A stretch of DNA of 59,132 bases, from the NCBI GenBank assembly GCA_943329105.2, contig CALQCP020000001.1, positions 1 through 59,132 on the forward strand, given 5' to 3'. Position numbers and translations under genes: made by a program. Below, piece by piece: positions 26,612 to 35,424 of this stretch (position 1 is its first letter; every line of letters begins with the position of its first letter). Below the pieces are notes generated by a model. That model ran no database searches and was not told the DNA's origin. It saw only the letters and a program-made list of their open reading frames with translations. This stretch comes from Chitinophaga pinensis (GTDB lineage: Bacteria > Planctomycetota > Phycisphaerae > Phycisphaerales > SM1A02).

Positions 26612-27256
26612 TTAAGAGTTACGAGCGTGCGGACGCTTTGTCGTCCGTAGTCCACCAAACGCGTGGGCGCATGCTTCAACAAGCGCTTGTTCACTGGGAA
26701 GATTGTGCTTGCCACCATCGTCGCGCGGAGAAACAATCGTGCAGCCAATGGCGTGTAAAGCCTGCAGGTTGGACACCAGAATTGAGTTATGCATTGAGCC
26801 GTGCATGGTGGGCGCAAAGAGCACTGCGGCATTGCCGCGCTCCATGCGACCAATCGCACTTGCCAATGTTGCGGTGACTGGAGTGTCGGCAATTCCGTGC
26901 GCGCACTTGCCGATCACGCTGTAGGTGGCGGGCGCTATCAGATATACGTCAAATGGTGCGGCGTCCGAAAGATGTTCCGCGTCCGCGGTGAGTTCCACAA
27001 TGACCGGCCGCGTGCATGACCACTCCAAGGCTTCGCGGGCAACGTAGCGAAGCGCCTCGGTGGTTGCGAATGCGGTGACTTCGGCGCCTTGACGACGCAG
27101 AGCCCGGGCCAGTAGCGGAGCCTTCATCGCGGCGATGCCACCCGTCACCAGGAGCGCCACTCGAGCACCTTCAAGGGCACTACCCTCGCGGCGAACTTCG
27201 TGATCTCCAAGATCGCTCGGGGTGGGGGCAGGAAATTGAAATCCTTCTTCTGACAT
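26612..27256 (-). CDS. CoaC-like flavoprotein (phosphopantothenoylcysteine decarboxylase family)
   Basis: A 214-residue flavoprotein of the HFCD type. Motifs are LLVTGGIAAMKAPLLARALR (FMN-phosphate loop and first helix), APFDVYLIAPATYSVIGKCA (the APAT segment and the NxxxKxAxGixD-like region GKCAHGIADTPV), and LFAPTMHGSMHN in place of the PAMNxxM signature of CoaC. The CoaB synthetase domain of the usual CoaBC fusion is absent. It may be a stand-alone decarboxylase or another member of the flavoprotein family. The altered PTMHGSMHN motif argues for caution. It is divergent from the metal ATPase, with only 45 bases between the two starts. Confidence 0.75.
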   Translation of the reverse strand: MSEEGFQFPAPTPSDLGDHEVRREGSALEGARVALLVTGGIAAMKAPLLARALRRQGAEVTAFATTEALRYVAREALEWSCTRPVIVELTADAEHLSDAAPFDVYLIAPATYSVIGKCAHGIADTPVTATLASAIGRMERGNAAVLFAPTMHGSMHNSILVSNLQALHAIGCTIVSPRDDGGKHNLPSEQALVEACAHAFGGLRTTKRPHARNS

Positions 27257-27301
27257 GGCTCACCAATACTAGTCGAATGCCCCGATATCCTTGGTACTCC
27301 C
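27257..27301. promoter_or_regulatory. Short divergent promoter region
   Basis: Only 45 bases separate the CoaC-like gene (minus) and the metal ATPase (plus). They contain AATACTAGT around 27267-27275, which can act as a -10-like element in both directions. There is no ribosome site before GTG 27302, so the ATPase mRNA may be leaderless. Confidence 0.35.
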
Positions 27302-29266
27302 GTGAGCGAAACTAGCACTGAAGAACTCCCCGATGACGCGCCGTGGTGGCGCCGCAACCGTGAACTCCTTGAACCGGCGGTGGCGGCAACCGCCCTGCTC
27401 GCCGGGTGGTTGCTACAGCGAAATGAAGTGCCACCTGCCGCGTGGGGGACGCTCTTTGCCATCAGTTACCTCGTGGCCGGCTGGTCGGCGTTCGCAGAAG
27501 GTTTACGCGAACTTCGACGCGGGCATCTTGATGTGGACTTCCTCATGGCGGTGGCCGCCTTGGGTGCAGCCGCGATCGGTGAGTACGCCGAGGGCGCCAT
27601 GCTCTTGGTGCTCTTCTCACTCGGACACGGGCTGGAGCACTACGCCATGGGTCAGGCGCGCAAGGCCATACGTTCGCTCGGAAGACTCACACCGAAGACC
27701 GCATGGGTACGCAGAGGCAATGAATTCACTGAGGTAGCTGTAGCAAGCGTTGCGCTTGGAGATCTGGTGCGCGTTCGCCCCGCAGAACGTGTAGCGATGG
27801 ATGGAACGGTTGCTGCCGGTGCAAGCAGTATTGACCAAAGCCCAATTACTGGCGAGAGTATTCCCGTTGAAAAGGGCACCGGCGACGATGTCTTCGCTGG
27901 CACGCTCAACGGCGATGGCCTGCTGGAAGTGAAAGTCACCCGCATTGCTGCCGATTCCACGGTGACTCGCATGATCCGCATGGTGGAAGAAGCGCAAGGG
28001 CAGAAGTCCACCACGCAGCGCTATGCAGAGCGATTTACGCGCGTGTACGTTCCGGCCGTGATTGGTTCAACGGTGGTGATGGCCATTCTGCCGCCCGTCG
28101 TTGGATGGCTTCCATGGAGCGATGCGTTTCTGCGCGCGATGACGCTCTTAGTTGGAGCCTCGCCTTGCGCACTGGCCATCAGCACTCCAGCTGCTGTGCT
28201 CGCTGGCGTCGCCCGCGCAGCGCGACATGGCATATTGATCAAGGGTGGCGCGCATTTGGAATCGTTAGGCGCCATCAATTGCTTTGCGATGGACAAGACC
28301 GGAACGCTGACGGTTGGACGGCCCGCACTTCGGCGCGTGATCACCTTTGCAGAAGCTGACGAAGCACGCGTCCTGCGTACCGCTGCGGCCATTGAAGATC
28401 ATTCGACGCATCCACTCGCCAGCGCGATTGTTGGCGCGGCGCGATCGCGCGGTATCACCTTTGCAGCGGCCACCGAAGCACAAGCGATCCGCGGCAAGGG
28501 CATGACTGGCATGGTGGATGGTGAGCGCGTTCATCTGGGCGCGCTCCGACTCTTTACTGGCGACGAGGCCGGACGTGACACCAGTGCCCCACCGCGAGCC
28601 ACCGCTGAAGCCTCGTCCGCGATTGCATCACTGGAGGCGGAAGCGTGCACAGTGATGTTGGTTGCCGCAGATGGAAAGTTCCTTGGGGCGATCGGGTTGA
28701 TTGATGGCCCTCGCCCAGAAGCTGCCGAGGCAATCGCTGAACTTCACGCACTTGGAGTCAAGCCGGTCGTCATGCTGACTGGCGACAACGAAGCCGTTGC
28801 CCAGGCAGTGGCTCGCTTGGTGGGCATTGATGAAGTACGCGCGGCACTCATGCCAGAGAATAAAATTGACGCAGTGCGCGAACTGCAATCGCGTTACGGC
28901 GCACTTGCCATGGTGGGCGATGGTGTGAATGATGCACCGGCACTGGCGGCCGCTACCGTGGGGATTGCCATGGGGAAATCGGGCACCGATGTTGCGCTCG
29001 AAGCTGCTGACATTGCACTGATGTCTGACGATCTCATGCGCCTGCCGTTTGCTGTTGGAATCAGCCGCGCTTCGCGATCCATTGTGCGCCAGAACGTCTT
29101 CATCTCTATGGGAATGGTCTTTACATTGATCCCCTTAGCAATCCTAGGAATCATTCCTATCTGGCTTGCCGTCATCATGCACGAAGGATCGACCGTGTCG
29201 GTTGTGCTGAACAGTCTGCGCCTCTTGGGCTACAAGCTGCCGCCGCGACCAACCGCTACTCCGTAA
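27302..29266 (+). CDS. P1B-4-type heavy-metal translocating ATPase
   Basis: A 654-residue P-type ATPase. It has the actuator motif TGES (183-186), phosphorylation site DKTGT (Asp331), a nucleotide-domain region with MLTGDN and the hinge GDGVNDAPAL. The transmembrane metal motif is SPC (287-289), not CPC, and the last helix carries HEGST (His627). This pair is characteristic of the P1B-4 group, which exports cobalt, iron(II) or related ions. There is no N-terminal metal-binding HMA domain, also usual in the group, and only about six membrane helices. The start is GTG 27302; no better in-frame start exists nearby. The 3' end overlaps the convergent gene by 37 bases. Confidence 0.92.
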   Translation: MSETSTEELPDDAPWWRRNRELLEPAVAATALLAGWLLQRNEVPPAAWGTLFAISYLVAGWSAFAEGLRELRRGHLDVDFLMAVAALGAAAIGEYAEGAMLLVLFSLGHGLEHYAMGQARKAIRSLGRLTPKTAWVRRGNEFTEVAVASVALGDLVRVRPAERVAMDGTVAAGASSIDQSPITGESIPVEKGTGDDVFAGTLNGDGLLEVKVTRIAADSTVTRMIRMVEEAQGQKSTTQRYAERFTRVYVPAVIGSTVVMAILPPVVGWLPWSDAFLRAMTLLVGASPCALAISTPAAVLAGVARAARHGILIKGGAHLESLGAINCFAMDKTGTLTVGRPALRRVITFAEADEARVLRTAAAIEDHSTHPLASAIVGAARSRGITFAAATEAQAIRGKGMTGMVDGERVHLGALRLFTGDEAGRDTSAPPRATAEASSAIASLEAEACTVMLVAADGKFLGAIGLIDGPRPEAAEAIAELHALGVKPVVMLTGDNEAVAQAVARLVGIDEVRAALMPENKIDAVRELQSRYGALAMVGDGVNDAPALAAATVGIAMGKSGTDVALEAADIALMSDDLMRLPFAVGISRASRSIVRQNVFISMGMVFTLIPLAILGIIPIWLAVIMHEGSTVSVVLNSLRLLGYKLPPRPTATP

Positions 29267-31470
29267 CGCGGATCCCGGTATCCGGTCGCGCGGCTCAAGT
29301 ATCCGCTTGAGTAGTCATTGGCATACTGGTACCACCACGCCATACTTCCGCGCGGCGCGGTCGGACCACTGGATGCTGCTGCTGCCGCGCGCGTGCGCTC
29401 ATCTTGCGCGCGCCGGTTGGCATCGCGCACGTCACGCAGGCGCGCTTCCTCGGCGCGTTCGGCACGGCGGGCTTCGTCTGCGCTTGAACGCGCCGCTGCT
29501 TGGCGCGCACGCCATTCTGCTTCTTGCGAATCAATGCGACGCTGATCCGCGGCACCCTGCTGCCGGGCTGCGTCGGACTGTTCGCGAGCGTTGCGCTCGG
29601 CGGTTGCAGCATTATCACGAGCGAGCTGCGCAGCCGTTCGAGCGTTGGCCCACTGATTCCAGTACGGATTCCAATGGCGCCACCAGGATCGCCAGTCGGA
29701 CCACCAGGCGGGATTGCGCCAGCCCCAGCCGCATGCGCTGGTCCAACCTGGGCACCAACCCCAGCCGATCCATCCGCCCACCAAGACATCCGGGTCAAGC
29801 GCAGGCTGCGTGTCTTGATCAGCGTCCGCAGTGGGTGGCGCAAACGTGCCGGTGTTCATATCGAACGTCAAGGGAAGATCAAAGGTCTGCGGCTGCGGCA
29901 TCCAACTGTTGTCAGCAAGCGCTACGCCTGGTTGGTCGTAACCATTGCCATAGACCACGGTGCCGTCATCGACAAACGTGCCTAAGTATGCGGGTACATA
30001 CGAGAACGTCACGCTGTCAGTGGTCGACCCCACAATGTCAACGGCGGTGGCTGCATAGAGAGGTGAAGATGCTTGGATCTGCGAAAGAGCATCGGGTAGA
30101 TCATCACACAGTTGCCACGGTCCCTGCGAGGCGGCCGCGCTAAACCACACGGCGTTGTCGCAGCAGTAGAAGTACCGATCACATTCGATCACTGGCTGCG
30201 AGGCGTTCACCGAACCGCGCAGCAGCGTGCCCGCAATGCCCTGCCAGAGCGGAGTGCCGCGCCATGTGACGCTGCAACGCGCTGCGGCACGGACGATCTG
30301 CACGGTACGAGCCTCCTGCGCCGCTGCGACCGCTGCTACTGACTCCGGTGTCTGCGGGACACTCGCCTTTGCATGATCAAACACACGGCCGCCCGGCAGC
30401 GCACGAAACGCGGCTGGAACAGCCGCAGGCGCAACGCGGGTCCACGCACCGTCAAGTGTGGGCGTAGAGAACCAGCGCCCAGATGCCAACGTCCACCATG
30501 CCACGGGGTCCGCGGTGCGCAGCAGTAGCGCGCGCGAGTTCGCCACCCACTGCACGCCGGGCGCAACTTCAGCGAGAAGTGGTTCGCCATTTATGGCAAT
30601 CAATACTGTTGGCTCGGTGACCACGATGACTGCCGGAAGTGCGGGAGGCGTGGCACCCGGCGCAGGCGCGTCTGGCGCGGGACCGGCCACTCCAGCGGGC
30701 GGCATCGGCGCAGTTCCGATGGCAGTGATGACCGCCGCGGGCGGTGCAGCAACGGCACTGTAGCCCTGCGCAAACTGCATGCTTCCCATCCAGTGGCCAT
30801 CACCCAGTCGAACCACAAACGATCCGTCCTGCGCTTGCAGCACAAGAAACGGTGTATTGATCACCTGTCGCCAGTTGGTGTCCGCCAAGTCTTTAAACTG
30901 CGGATCACCGTCAATGGTGATGAGCATGGCGCGCTGCCGCTCCACGCGAAAGTTTGGAACAAAGTCACCAAGGCCAGGCGTACCCGAAGCTCGCGAATTC
31001 TCAATCTGCATGTCGTGTACTAGCGCGCGCCGAGTGATGCAAAAAGCGCGGTTCGCGATCGCCTGTTGGATGGCATCAATATCGTCCTGCGCCGCACCAA
31101 CCCCGGCAAATGCCAGCGAATCCACTTGAAATGCCGCAATCTCCAGTTCACCATCGTCAGCCGCTGACGCCGCCTGTGCTGACACCGTCATCACGCCCAT
31201 ATCCGCAGGCGAAACACTGGCTGCGCCGTTACGCATACGCGTCACGGCATGGGTCAGACCAACCATGTCGCCACCGTACGAGTTGAATTGGGGGGCGTAA
31301 ACAACAAAGCTACGGTCCCCAGCACTCACGGTTTGCGGCCATGATGACTCCGCAGCTGCTGGCAAACAAAAGCACGCACCACATGCAATGGCGGTCAACC
31401 GAACAAGCATCCGCAGTACAGTCAGCGATGTCAGCGATGTCAGCGATATCCGCGATGTCCGCAATGTCAT
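29230..31470 (-). CDS. Secreted Trp/Tyr-rich surface protein, family V/XII-like
   Basis: A 746-residue protein with a signal peptide (LTAIACGACFCLPAAAES). The middle part (about 310-560) carries SGRWFSTPTLDGAWTRV, YFYCCDNAVWFSAAASQGPW and YVPAYLGTFVDDGTVVYG followed by NGYDQPG. I know this motif set from a widespread family of secreted proteins often annotated as carbohydrate-binding family V/XII, of unknown function. A Trp/Gly-rich segment (GGWIGWGWCPGWTSACGWGW) follows, then a charged Ala/Arg/Glu coiled coil (about 630-715) and a Tyr-rich end. The start at 31470 overlaps the upstream stop (ATGA) and runs through a 9-base tandem repeat. It is convergent with the ATPase. Confidence 0.75.
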   Translation of the reverse strand: MTLRTSRISLTSLTSLTVLRMLVRLTAIACGACFCLPAAAESSWPQTVSAGDRSFVVYAPQFNSYGGDMVGLTHAVTRMRNGAASVSPADMGVMTVSAQAASAADDGELEIAAFQVDSLAFAGVGAAQDDIDAIQQAIANRAFCITRRALVHDMQIENSRASGTPGLGDFVPNFRVERQRAMLITIDGDPQFKDLADTNWRQVINTPFLVLQAQDGSFVVRLGDGHWMGSMQFAQGYSAVAAPPAAVITAIGTAPMPPAGVAGPAPDAPAPGATPPALPAVIVVTEPTVLIAINGEPLLAEVAPGVQWVANSRALLLRTADPVAWWTLASGRWFSTPTLDGAWTRVAPAAVPAAFRALPGGRVFDHAKASVPQTPESVAAVAAAQEARTVQIVRAAARCSVTWRGTPLWQGIAGTLLRGSVNASQPVIECDRYFYCCDNAVWFSAAASQGPWQLCDDLPDALSQIQASSPLYAATAVDIVGSTTDSVTFSYVPAYLGTFVDDGTVVYGNGYDQPGVALADNSWMPQPQTFDLPLTFDMNTGTFAPPTADADQDTQPALDPDVLVGGWIGWGWCPGWTSACGWGWRNPAWWSDWRSWWRHWNPYWNQWANARTAAQLARDNAATAERNAREQSDAARQQGAADQRRIDSQEAEWRARQAAARSSADEARRAERAEEARLRDVRDANRRAQDERTRAAAAASSGPTAPRGSMAWWYQYANDYSSGYLSRATGYRDPRYGVAVGRGGSL
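31422..31466. repeat. Five 9-base tandem repeats in a signal peptide
   Basis: Five units of TCAGCGATG, the first two identical and the others with one to three changes, in the first codons of the secreted protein (minus strand, where they encode the Ser-Leu-Thr-rich run after the start). The length is a multiple of three, so copy-number change would lengthen the leader without a frameshift. Confidence 0.85.
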
Positions 31471-31886
31471 GGCTGCACCACCGCCTGACTAGAATTTGCG
31501 CCCTTGACCCGCTCAAAGGATGTCACCAGCAACTTGGACCGGCCGGCGCAGGTATCACGAACCAACTCAACGTCCATCGTCATACTGCCGATGCGCACCT
31601 TGTACTGACCAATGTCATCCGCACACATGGGCGACTCGCGGCGCGTTTGCATAACGAGGTTCCCTCCCTCCGGGTCAAACGTAAAGGACCCCATCACCGG
31701 ACGCGGCTGCTCCTTGATGGCGATCGAATACAACCCACTCCGCGAAAAAGTAATCGTCGTTCCGTTTGCTGCTGCGCGCCACTCGCCCACGACTGCTGCA
31801 TCTGGCTCCTCAACATTTGGCCTACCCAAGCAACCAACAAGCATGAGGGCGGAGATGACGATAAGTGCTGGCTTCGCGTGGAACAT
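31467..31886 (-). CDS. Small lipoprotein of unknown function
   Basis: A 139-residue lipoprotein: signal peptide FHAKPALIVISALMLVGC with lipobox LVGC (Cys about residue 19). The body looks like a small lipocalin-like beta protein (VGEWRAAANGTTITFSRSGL, FTFDPEGGNLVMQTR). The pattern of GEW, TFS.SG and a final R-rich strand is that of proteins with a lipocalin-like fold, but I do not recognise a named family. ATG 31886 is chosen because it starts a proper lipoprotein signal; a longer in-frame version reaches back into the previous gene and has no signal. It overlaps the next gene by four bases. Confidence 0.72.
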   Translation of the reverse strand: MFHAKPALIVISALMLVGCLGRPNVEEPDAAVVGEWRAAANGTTITFSRSGLYSIAIKEQPRPVMGSFTFDPEGGNLVMQTRRESPMCADDIGQYKVRIGSMTMDVELVRDTCAGRSKLLVTSFERVKGANSSQAVVQP

Positions 31887-31962
31887 CACCGCACGGTAGC
31901 GGAAAATTCCAGTGCAAATCACCCGCCCCGCCAACCCCCGCCCGTGAATCTCCGCTGCCGAA

Positions 31963-32661
31963 TTAGGCCCTCGGCCGCGGCATCCATCGATCCCGATCGG
32001 CAAGGGAACGCGGATTGAACGGTCCGCGAAGGCCAGCGCTGCGCACCGATTCCTCCGGCTCATGCCCGCGCTGCTGTCGATCAAACAACTGCTTCCCCAT
32101 GCCGTACTCATCCAGGTCCATGGGGTGAAGGCAATCAATGAATTCCGAAGCCTCGGACTCTGGTGGCAAGCACCGGGTCGGCTCATCAAGAATGCGGTAA
32201 TAGAGCCGTGCATATAGATCACGGTCACAGAGGTGATCGCTGTTGAGAATGAATACCCCAGAAGCCGCAAGCGCCTCTACCACGGTCCACAGCTCATCAT
32301 GCAAGTCATCGTCGGCTGCAAGATCTTGCGGCGGGACCGGCACAATATGATGCTCCAGCAACATGGCGCGCCCAGTAGTACTCGGCGCCATTTCCATGTC
32401 GTAGACAAGCGTCCAGTAGAAGCGATCGGTGTCACCACCAGCATCGCGAGCAGTAGCCACCAATTCATCAATACGCGCACTTCGTTCGGAAGTCTGCGCC
32501 TGACGTAGCGCAGTCGCTTCCCGCGCCAACTGCGCTAGTCGCGCCTGATCAAGGCCACCCCGCAGCGCGCGTCGGCGATGCACACGGCGTTTAGAACCCG
32601 CCACACTCCGTTGCTCCTGCGCACCAGACACACTTGCCGATCCATCAGCTCCATAACACAT
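31963..32661 (-). CDS. Conserved-looking soluble protein of unknown function
   Basis: A 232-residue soluble protein. The start is fixed by a strong ribosome site (GAGGAGGTGG, four bases before ATG 32661). An Arg-rich N-terminus with QEQRSVAGSKRRVHRRR leads to a coiled coil and then a globular part rich in Asp and Tyr (DTDRFYWTLVYDMEMAP, DRDLYARLYYRILDEPTRCL). No signal, membrane segment or family recognised. It is 117 bases downstream of the beta-mannosidase stop, on the same strand, so it could be in the same transcript. Confidence 0.6.
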   Translation of the reverse strand: MCYGADGSASVSGAQEQRSVAGSKRRVHRRRALRGGLDQARLAQLAREATALRQAQTSERSARIDELVATARDAGGDTDRFYWTLVYDMEMAPSTTGRAMLLEHHIVPVPPQDLAADDDLHDELWTVVEALAASGVFILNSDHLCDRDLYARLYYRILDEPTRCLPPESEASEFIDCLHPMDLDEYGMGKQLFDRQQRGHEPEESVRSAGLRGPFNPRSLADRDRWMPRPRA

Positions 32662-32778
32662 GATTCCACCTCCTCGGTTGAAGATCCTTGCACGCGCAAA
32701 GTACGCAGCACTTTGATCACAACCGGAAATGGCGGCGGAATTTCTGCGCACATTGCATATTCAGTCGCCGCACCGGCT

Positions 32779-35415
32779 TCAATGCGCGTGAATTCGGAGT
32801 GTTGGCGCCTCGCCGGAACCGCCCCGTACCTTCAGCACCATGTTTAGGCGCTCGCCAGGCAGCAGGGACACCAAATTTGGTGAACACTCCGTCCAGTCAC
32901 ACTCCGGCTCAATCCACAGGTCACGCACCAATGTCTGTGCGTGCACCTGAATCCACAGGTCACTCACTGATCGCCCCGTAGTAACTGCAAATTCCGGCTT
33001 GGTTTCCGGCTGATTGCGGTCCGCGGCAAACCACCACCACGCGCGCATGCGGTCGCGATCGGCAAGCGGAATCTCTTCGCCGATTGCATCGTCCTGACTG
33101 GGCACATCAACCACAATTCCCTCGGCGCGCGCCTCGTCCGGCGCACCCACCAGGTCTTGCACCTCTAGTGACATATCAACCGAACGTGGCGGAACCACGA
33201 TGCGCTCTTGCGCCTGCGCGATGATCTTTCCATGAACATCAACGCGACGCACAATGACATGCGCATTCCAGCGAGACACGGTGTCATTCACCAACACCAC
33301 CCGCAGCGCGCGCGCACCGGATGCATCCGCAACACCAACTGGCTGAATGGTGACTAACTTTGGGGCCGCTGCTCGACGCACCGCGTGGTACGCCGGCTTG
33401 GGGCGCATCTTGCCATCAATGATGCTCCAACTATGGCCAGTCCACACATCGTTGAGTTGCCAGAAGAGACTCCCGGATGATCGTTCCGGATGTGCCCGCA
33501 GCCAAGTGATCGCCGTCTCCATCGCCCTCGCTTGCAACAACTGCGCCTGCCAATGCCACTCGGAGAAGTCACGCGCTGGGCGAAACGCCGCCTCCATATA
33601 GGTTGCGTACTGCGGCCCATCGCCGCCCGTGGCGCGTTGCCGCAATGCCAACGCGGGCGAGCCAATCACCAACGCCGCGTCGCCCAGCGCCTCACGCAAT
33701 GACTGCATGTTGGCGGGACCCTGATGACCAAACTCACTAGTAAATCGGGGAACAATCGATCGATAGCCGTCTAACTTCAAGTCCCAGGTGTGCCGATCGC
33801 CGTGGTCCGGATCATTGGCATGCACATCAAGCGAACCACTCCACGGGCTGTCCACCCAGTACGGGCGCGTTGGATCCAACTCCGCGCAGATGCGCGGCAG
33901 TAATGTTGCCCAATATCCAATTCCCCACGACTGCTCCGGAGCCAAGCGCTCGCGGAATCCCCACGACTGCCACGCCAACACATCTTCATTTCCACCGCAC
34001 CACAGCACGATGCTCGGGTGCGATGCAAGCCGCTCCACTTGCTGCTGCGCCTCACGCTCAACCGACGCCATCATGGGTGCGTCTTCTGGATACGTTGCAC
34101 ATGCAAACATGAAGTCCTGCCACACCAACATGCCGATTTCATCGCAATGCTCATAGAAGCAGTCATGCTCATAGATTCCGCCGCCCCACACCCGCAACAT
34201 ATTGAGGTTGGCTGCTGCTGCAAGATCAATCAGTCGTTCAACGGTTCGGCCATCACGCGTAGCACTCGGGAACAACGCTGCGGGAATCCAATTGGCGCCA
34301 GTCACGGGCACCGCCACCCCGTTCACACGAAACATGAACTGCGAGCCATATTCGTCCGCCGCGGTATCCAACTCACAGGTCCGCAGGCCGATCTTCCGAA
34401 CGATGCGTTCCTTCGCACCCCGCACTGGCCACACCGCTTCGGAACCGGGGCCTGGCACCAATTCCACATGCAACGCATGCAGCGGCTGCCGACCAATTCC
34501 GCGCGGCCACCAACGATCCGGCCGCTCCACGTCAATGATTGCAATTCCCGTGCCGTCCGCATGCACTGGCACATAGACCACAATCTTTGATGGAAGCTTG
34601 GAACGCTTCTCTTTGCGATCGTCCTCTATCGGCGCCGATGAACGGGGCGGCATGCGCAATTCACAGCGCGCCATCACCTTGAGCGGTGCAACGTCTGCAG
34701 CATCGACATGCGCGGACGGATCGTCGATCGCTGCCGCCGATCGTTCCACGCGGACGTGTACTTCCACGGTCGCACGCGCGCCATCACAATGCGTTACCAA
34801 TGGTCGCACCGCAGCAAGCCGCACTCCGCTCCAGCACTCCAACTGAACGCTTCCAGGTATGCCCGATGTCGGAGCGCGCGGCCCCCAGTCCCAGCCAAAG
34901 TTGCACGCACTCTTTCGCATGAATGGATACGGAGTCCAGTCGCCATTCACCGGGCGCGCACCAAGCAATCGCTCTTGCGCACCAACCCAATCAACAGGCG
35001 CTCGAATGGCCACGGTGATTTCATTGACCCCAACACGAAGCGCCCGCTTCGTATCAAATCGGTGCTGCACAAATTGATTCGCGGCAGTTCCAACTTCAAT
35101 TCCATTGACGGTGACACAGGCGATGGTGTCAATCGACGCAAAGACCAATTCGCAGCAATCCTCTGCGAGCAACTCCGCACTCACTTCGATCGTCCCGCGC
35201 CACAGCCAATCTGCGTAACCAACCCATACCTGCTGAGCCTCGCCATCACCTTCATCAACCGGAACAAGCACGCCGGCTCGGATGAGGTCATAGTGCACAC
35301 ACCCCGGCACTTCCGACGCAAACCGCATGCCAATCACGCCCGCAGGCACTGCTGCACCGCTACACGCGGTGCATTCCACGGTCCAAGCTTCGGCTATCGG
35401 TAACACGCTGATCAT
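32779..35415 (-). CDS. Beta-mannosidase (GH2)
   Basis: An 878-residue GH2 glycosidase. The N-terminal jelly-roll domain with EVPGCVHYDLIRAGVL and WLWRGTIEV, the FGWDWGPRAPTSGI motif, the Ig-like domains and the catalytic barrel (about 360-650) are all of the beta-mannosidase subgroup. The acid/base is Glu477 (WCGGNED, compare WCGNNE) and the nucleophile Glu561 (FTSEFGHQG). No signal peptide, so it acts in the cytoplasm and releases mannose from the non-reducing end of beta-mannosides. It is 10 bases behind the symporter gene. With the alpha-mannosidase upstream it points to N-glycan or mannan oligosaccharide breakdown. Confidence 0.93.
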   Translation of the reverse strand: MISVLPIAEAWTVECTACSGAAVPAGVIGMRFASEVPGCVHYDLIRAGVLVPVDEGDGEAQQVWVGYADWLWRGTIEVSAELLAEDCCELVFASIDTIACVTVNGIEVGTAANQFVQHRFDTKRALRVGVNEITVAIRAPVDWVGAQERLLGARPVNGDWTPYPFMRKSACNFGWDWGPRAPTSGIPGSVQLECWSGVRLAAVRPLVTHCDGARATVEVHVRVERSAAAIDDPSAHVDAADVAPLKVMARCELRMPPRSSAPIEDDRKEKRSKLPSKIVVYVPVHADGTGIAIIDVERPDRWWPRGIGRQPLHALHVELVPGPGSEAVWPVRGAKERIVRKIGLRTCELDTAADEYGSQFMFRVNGVAVPVTGANWIPAALFPSATRDGRTVERLIDLAAAANLNMLRVWGGGIYEHDCFYEHCDEIGMLVWQDFMFACATYPEDAPMMASVEREAQQQVERLASHPSIVLWCGGNEDVLAWQSWGFRERLAPEQSWGIGYWATLLPRICAELDPTRPYWVDSPWSGSLDVHANDPDHGDRHTWDLKLDGYRSIVPRFTSEFGHQGPANMQSLREALGDAALVIGSPALALRQRATGGDGPQYATYMEAAFRPARDFSEWHWQAQLLQARAMETAITWLRAHPERSSGSLFWQLNDVWTGHSWSIIDGKMRPKPAYHAVRRAAAPKLVTIQPVGVADASGARALRVVLVNDTVSRWNAHVIVRRVDVHGKIIAQAQERIVVPPRSVDMSLEVQDLVGAPDEARAEGIVVDVPSQDDAIGEEIPLADRDRMRAWWWFAADRNQPETKPEFAVTTGRSVSDLWIQVHAQTLVRDLWIEPECDWTECSPNLVSLLPGERLNMVLKVRGGSGEAPTLRIHAH

Positions 35416-35424
35416 GGCAGGACG

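Noticed and set aside
31422..31466. CRISPR-like array
   Set aside because: The units are 9 bases and directly adjacent, without spacers, and lie inside a coding start.
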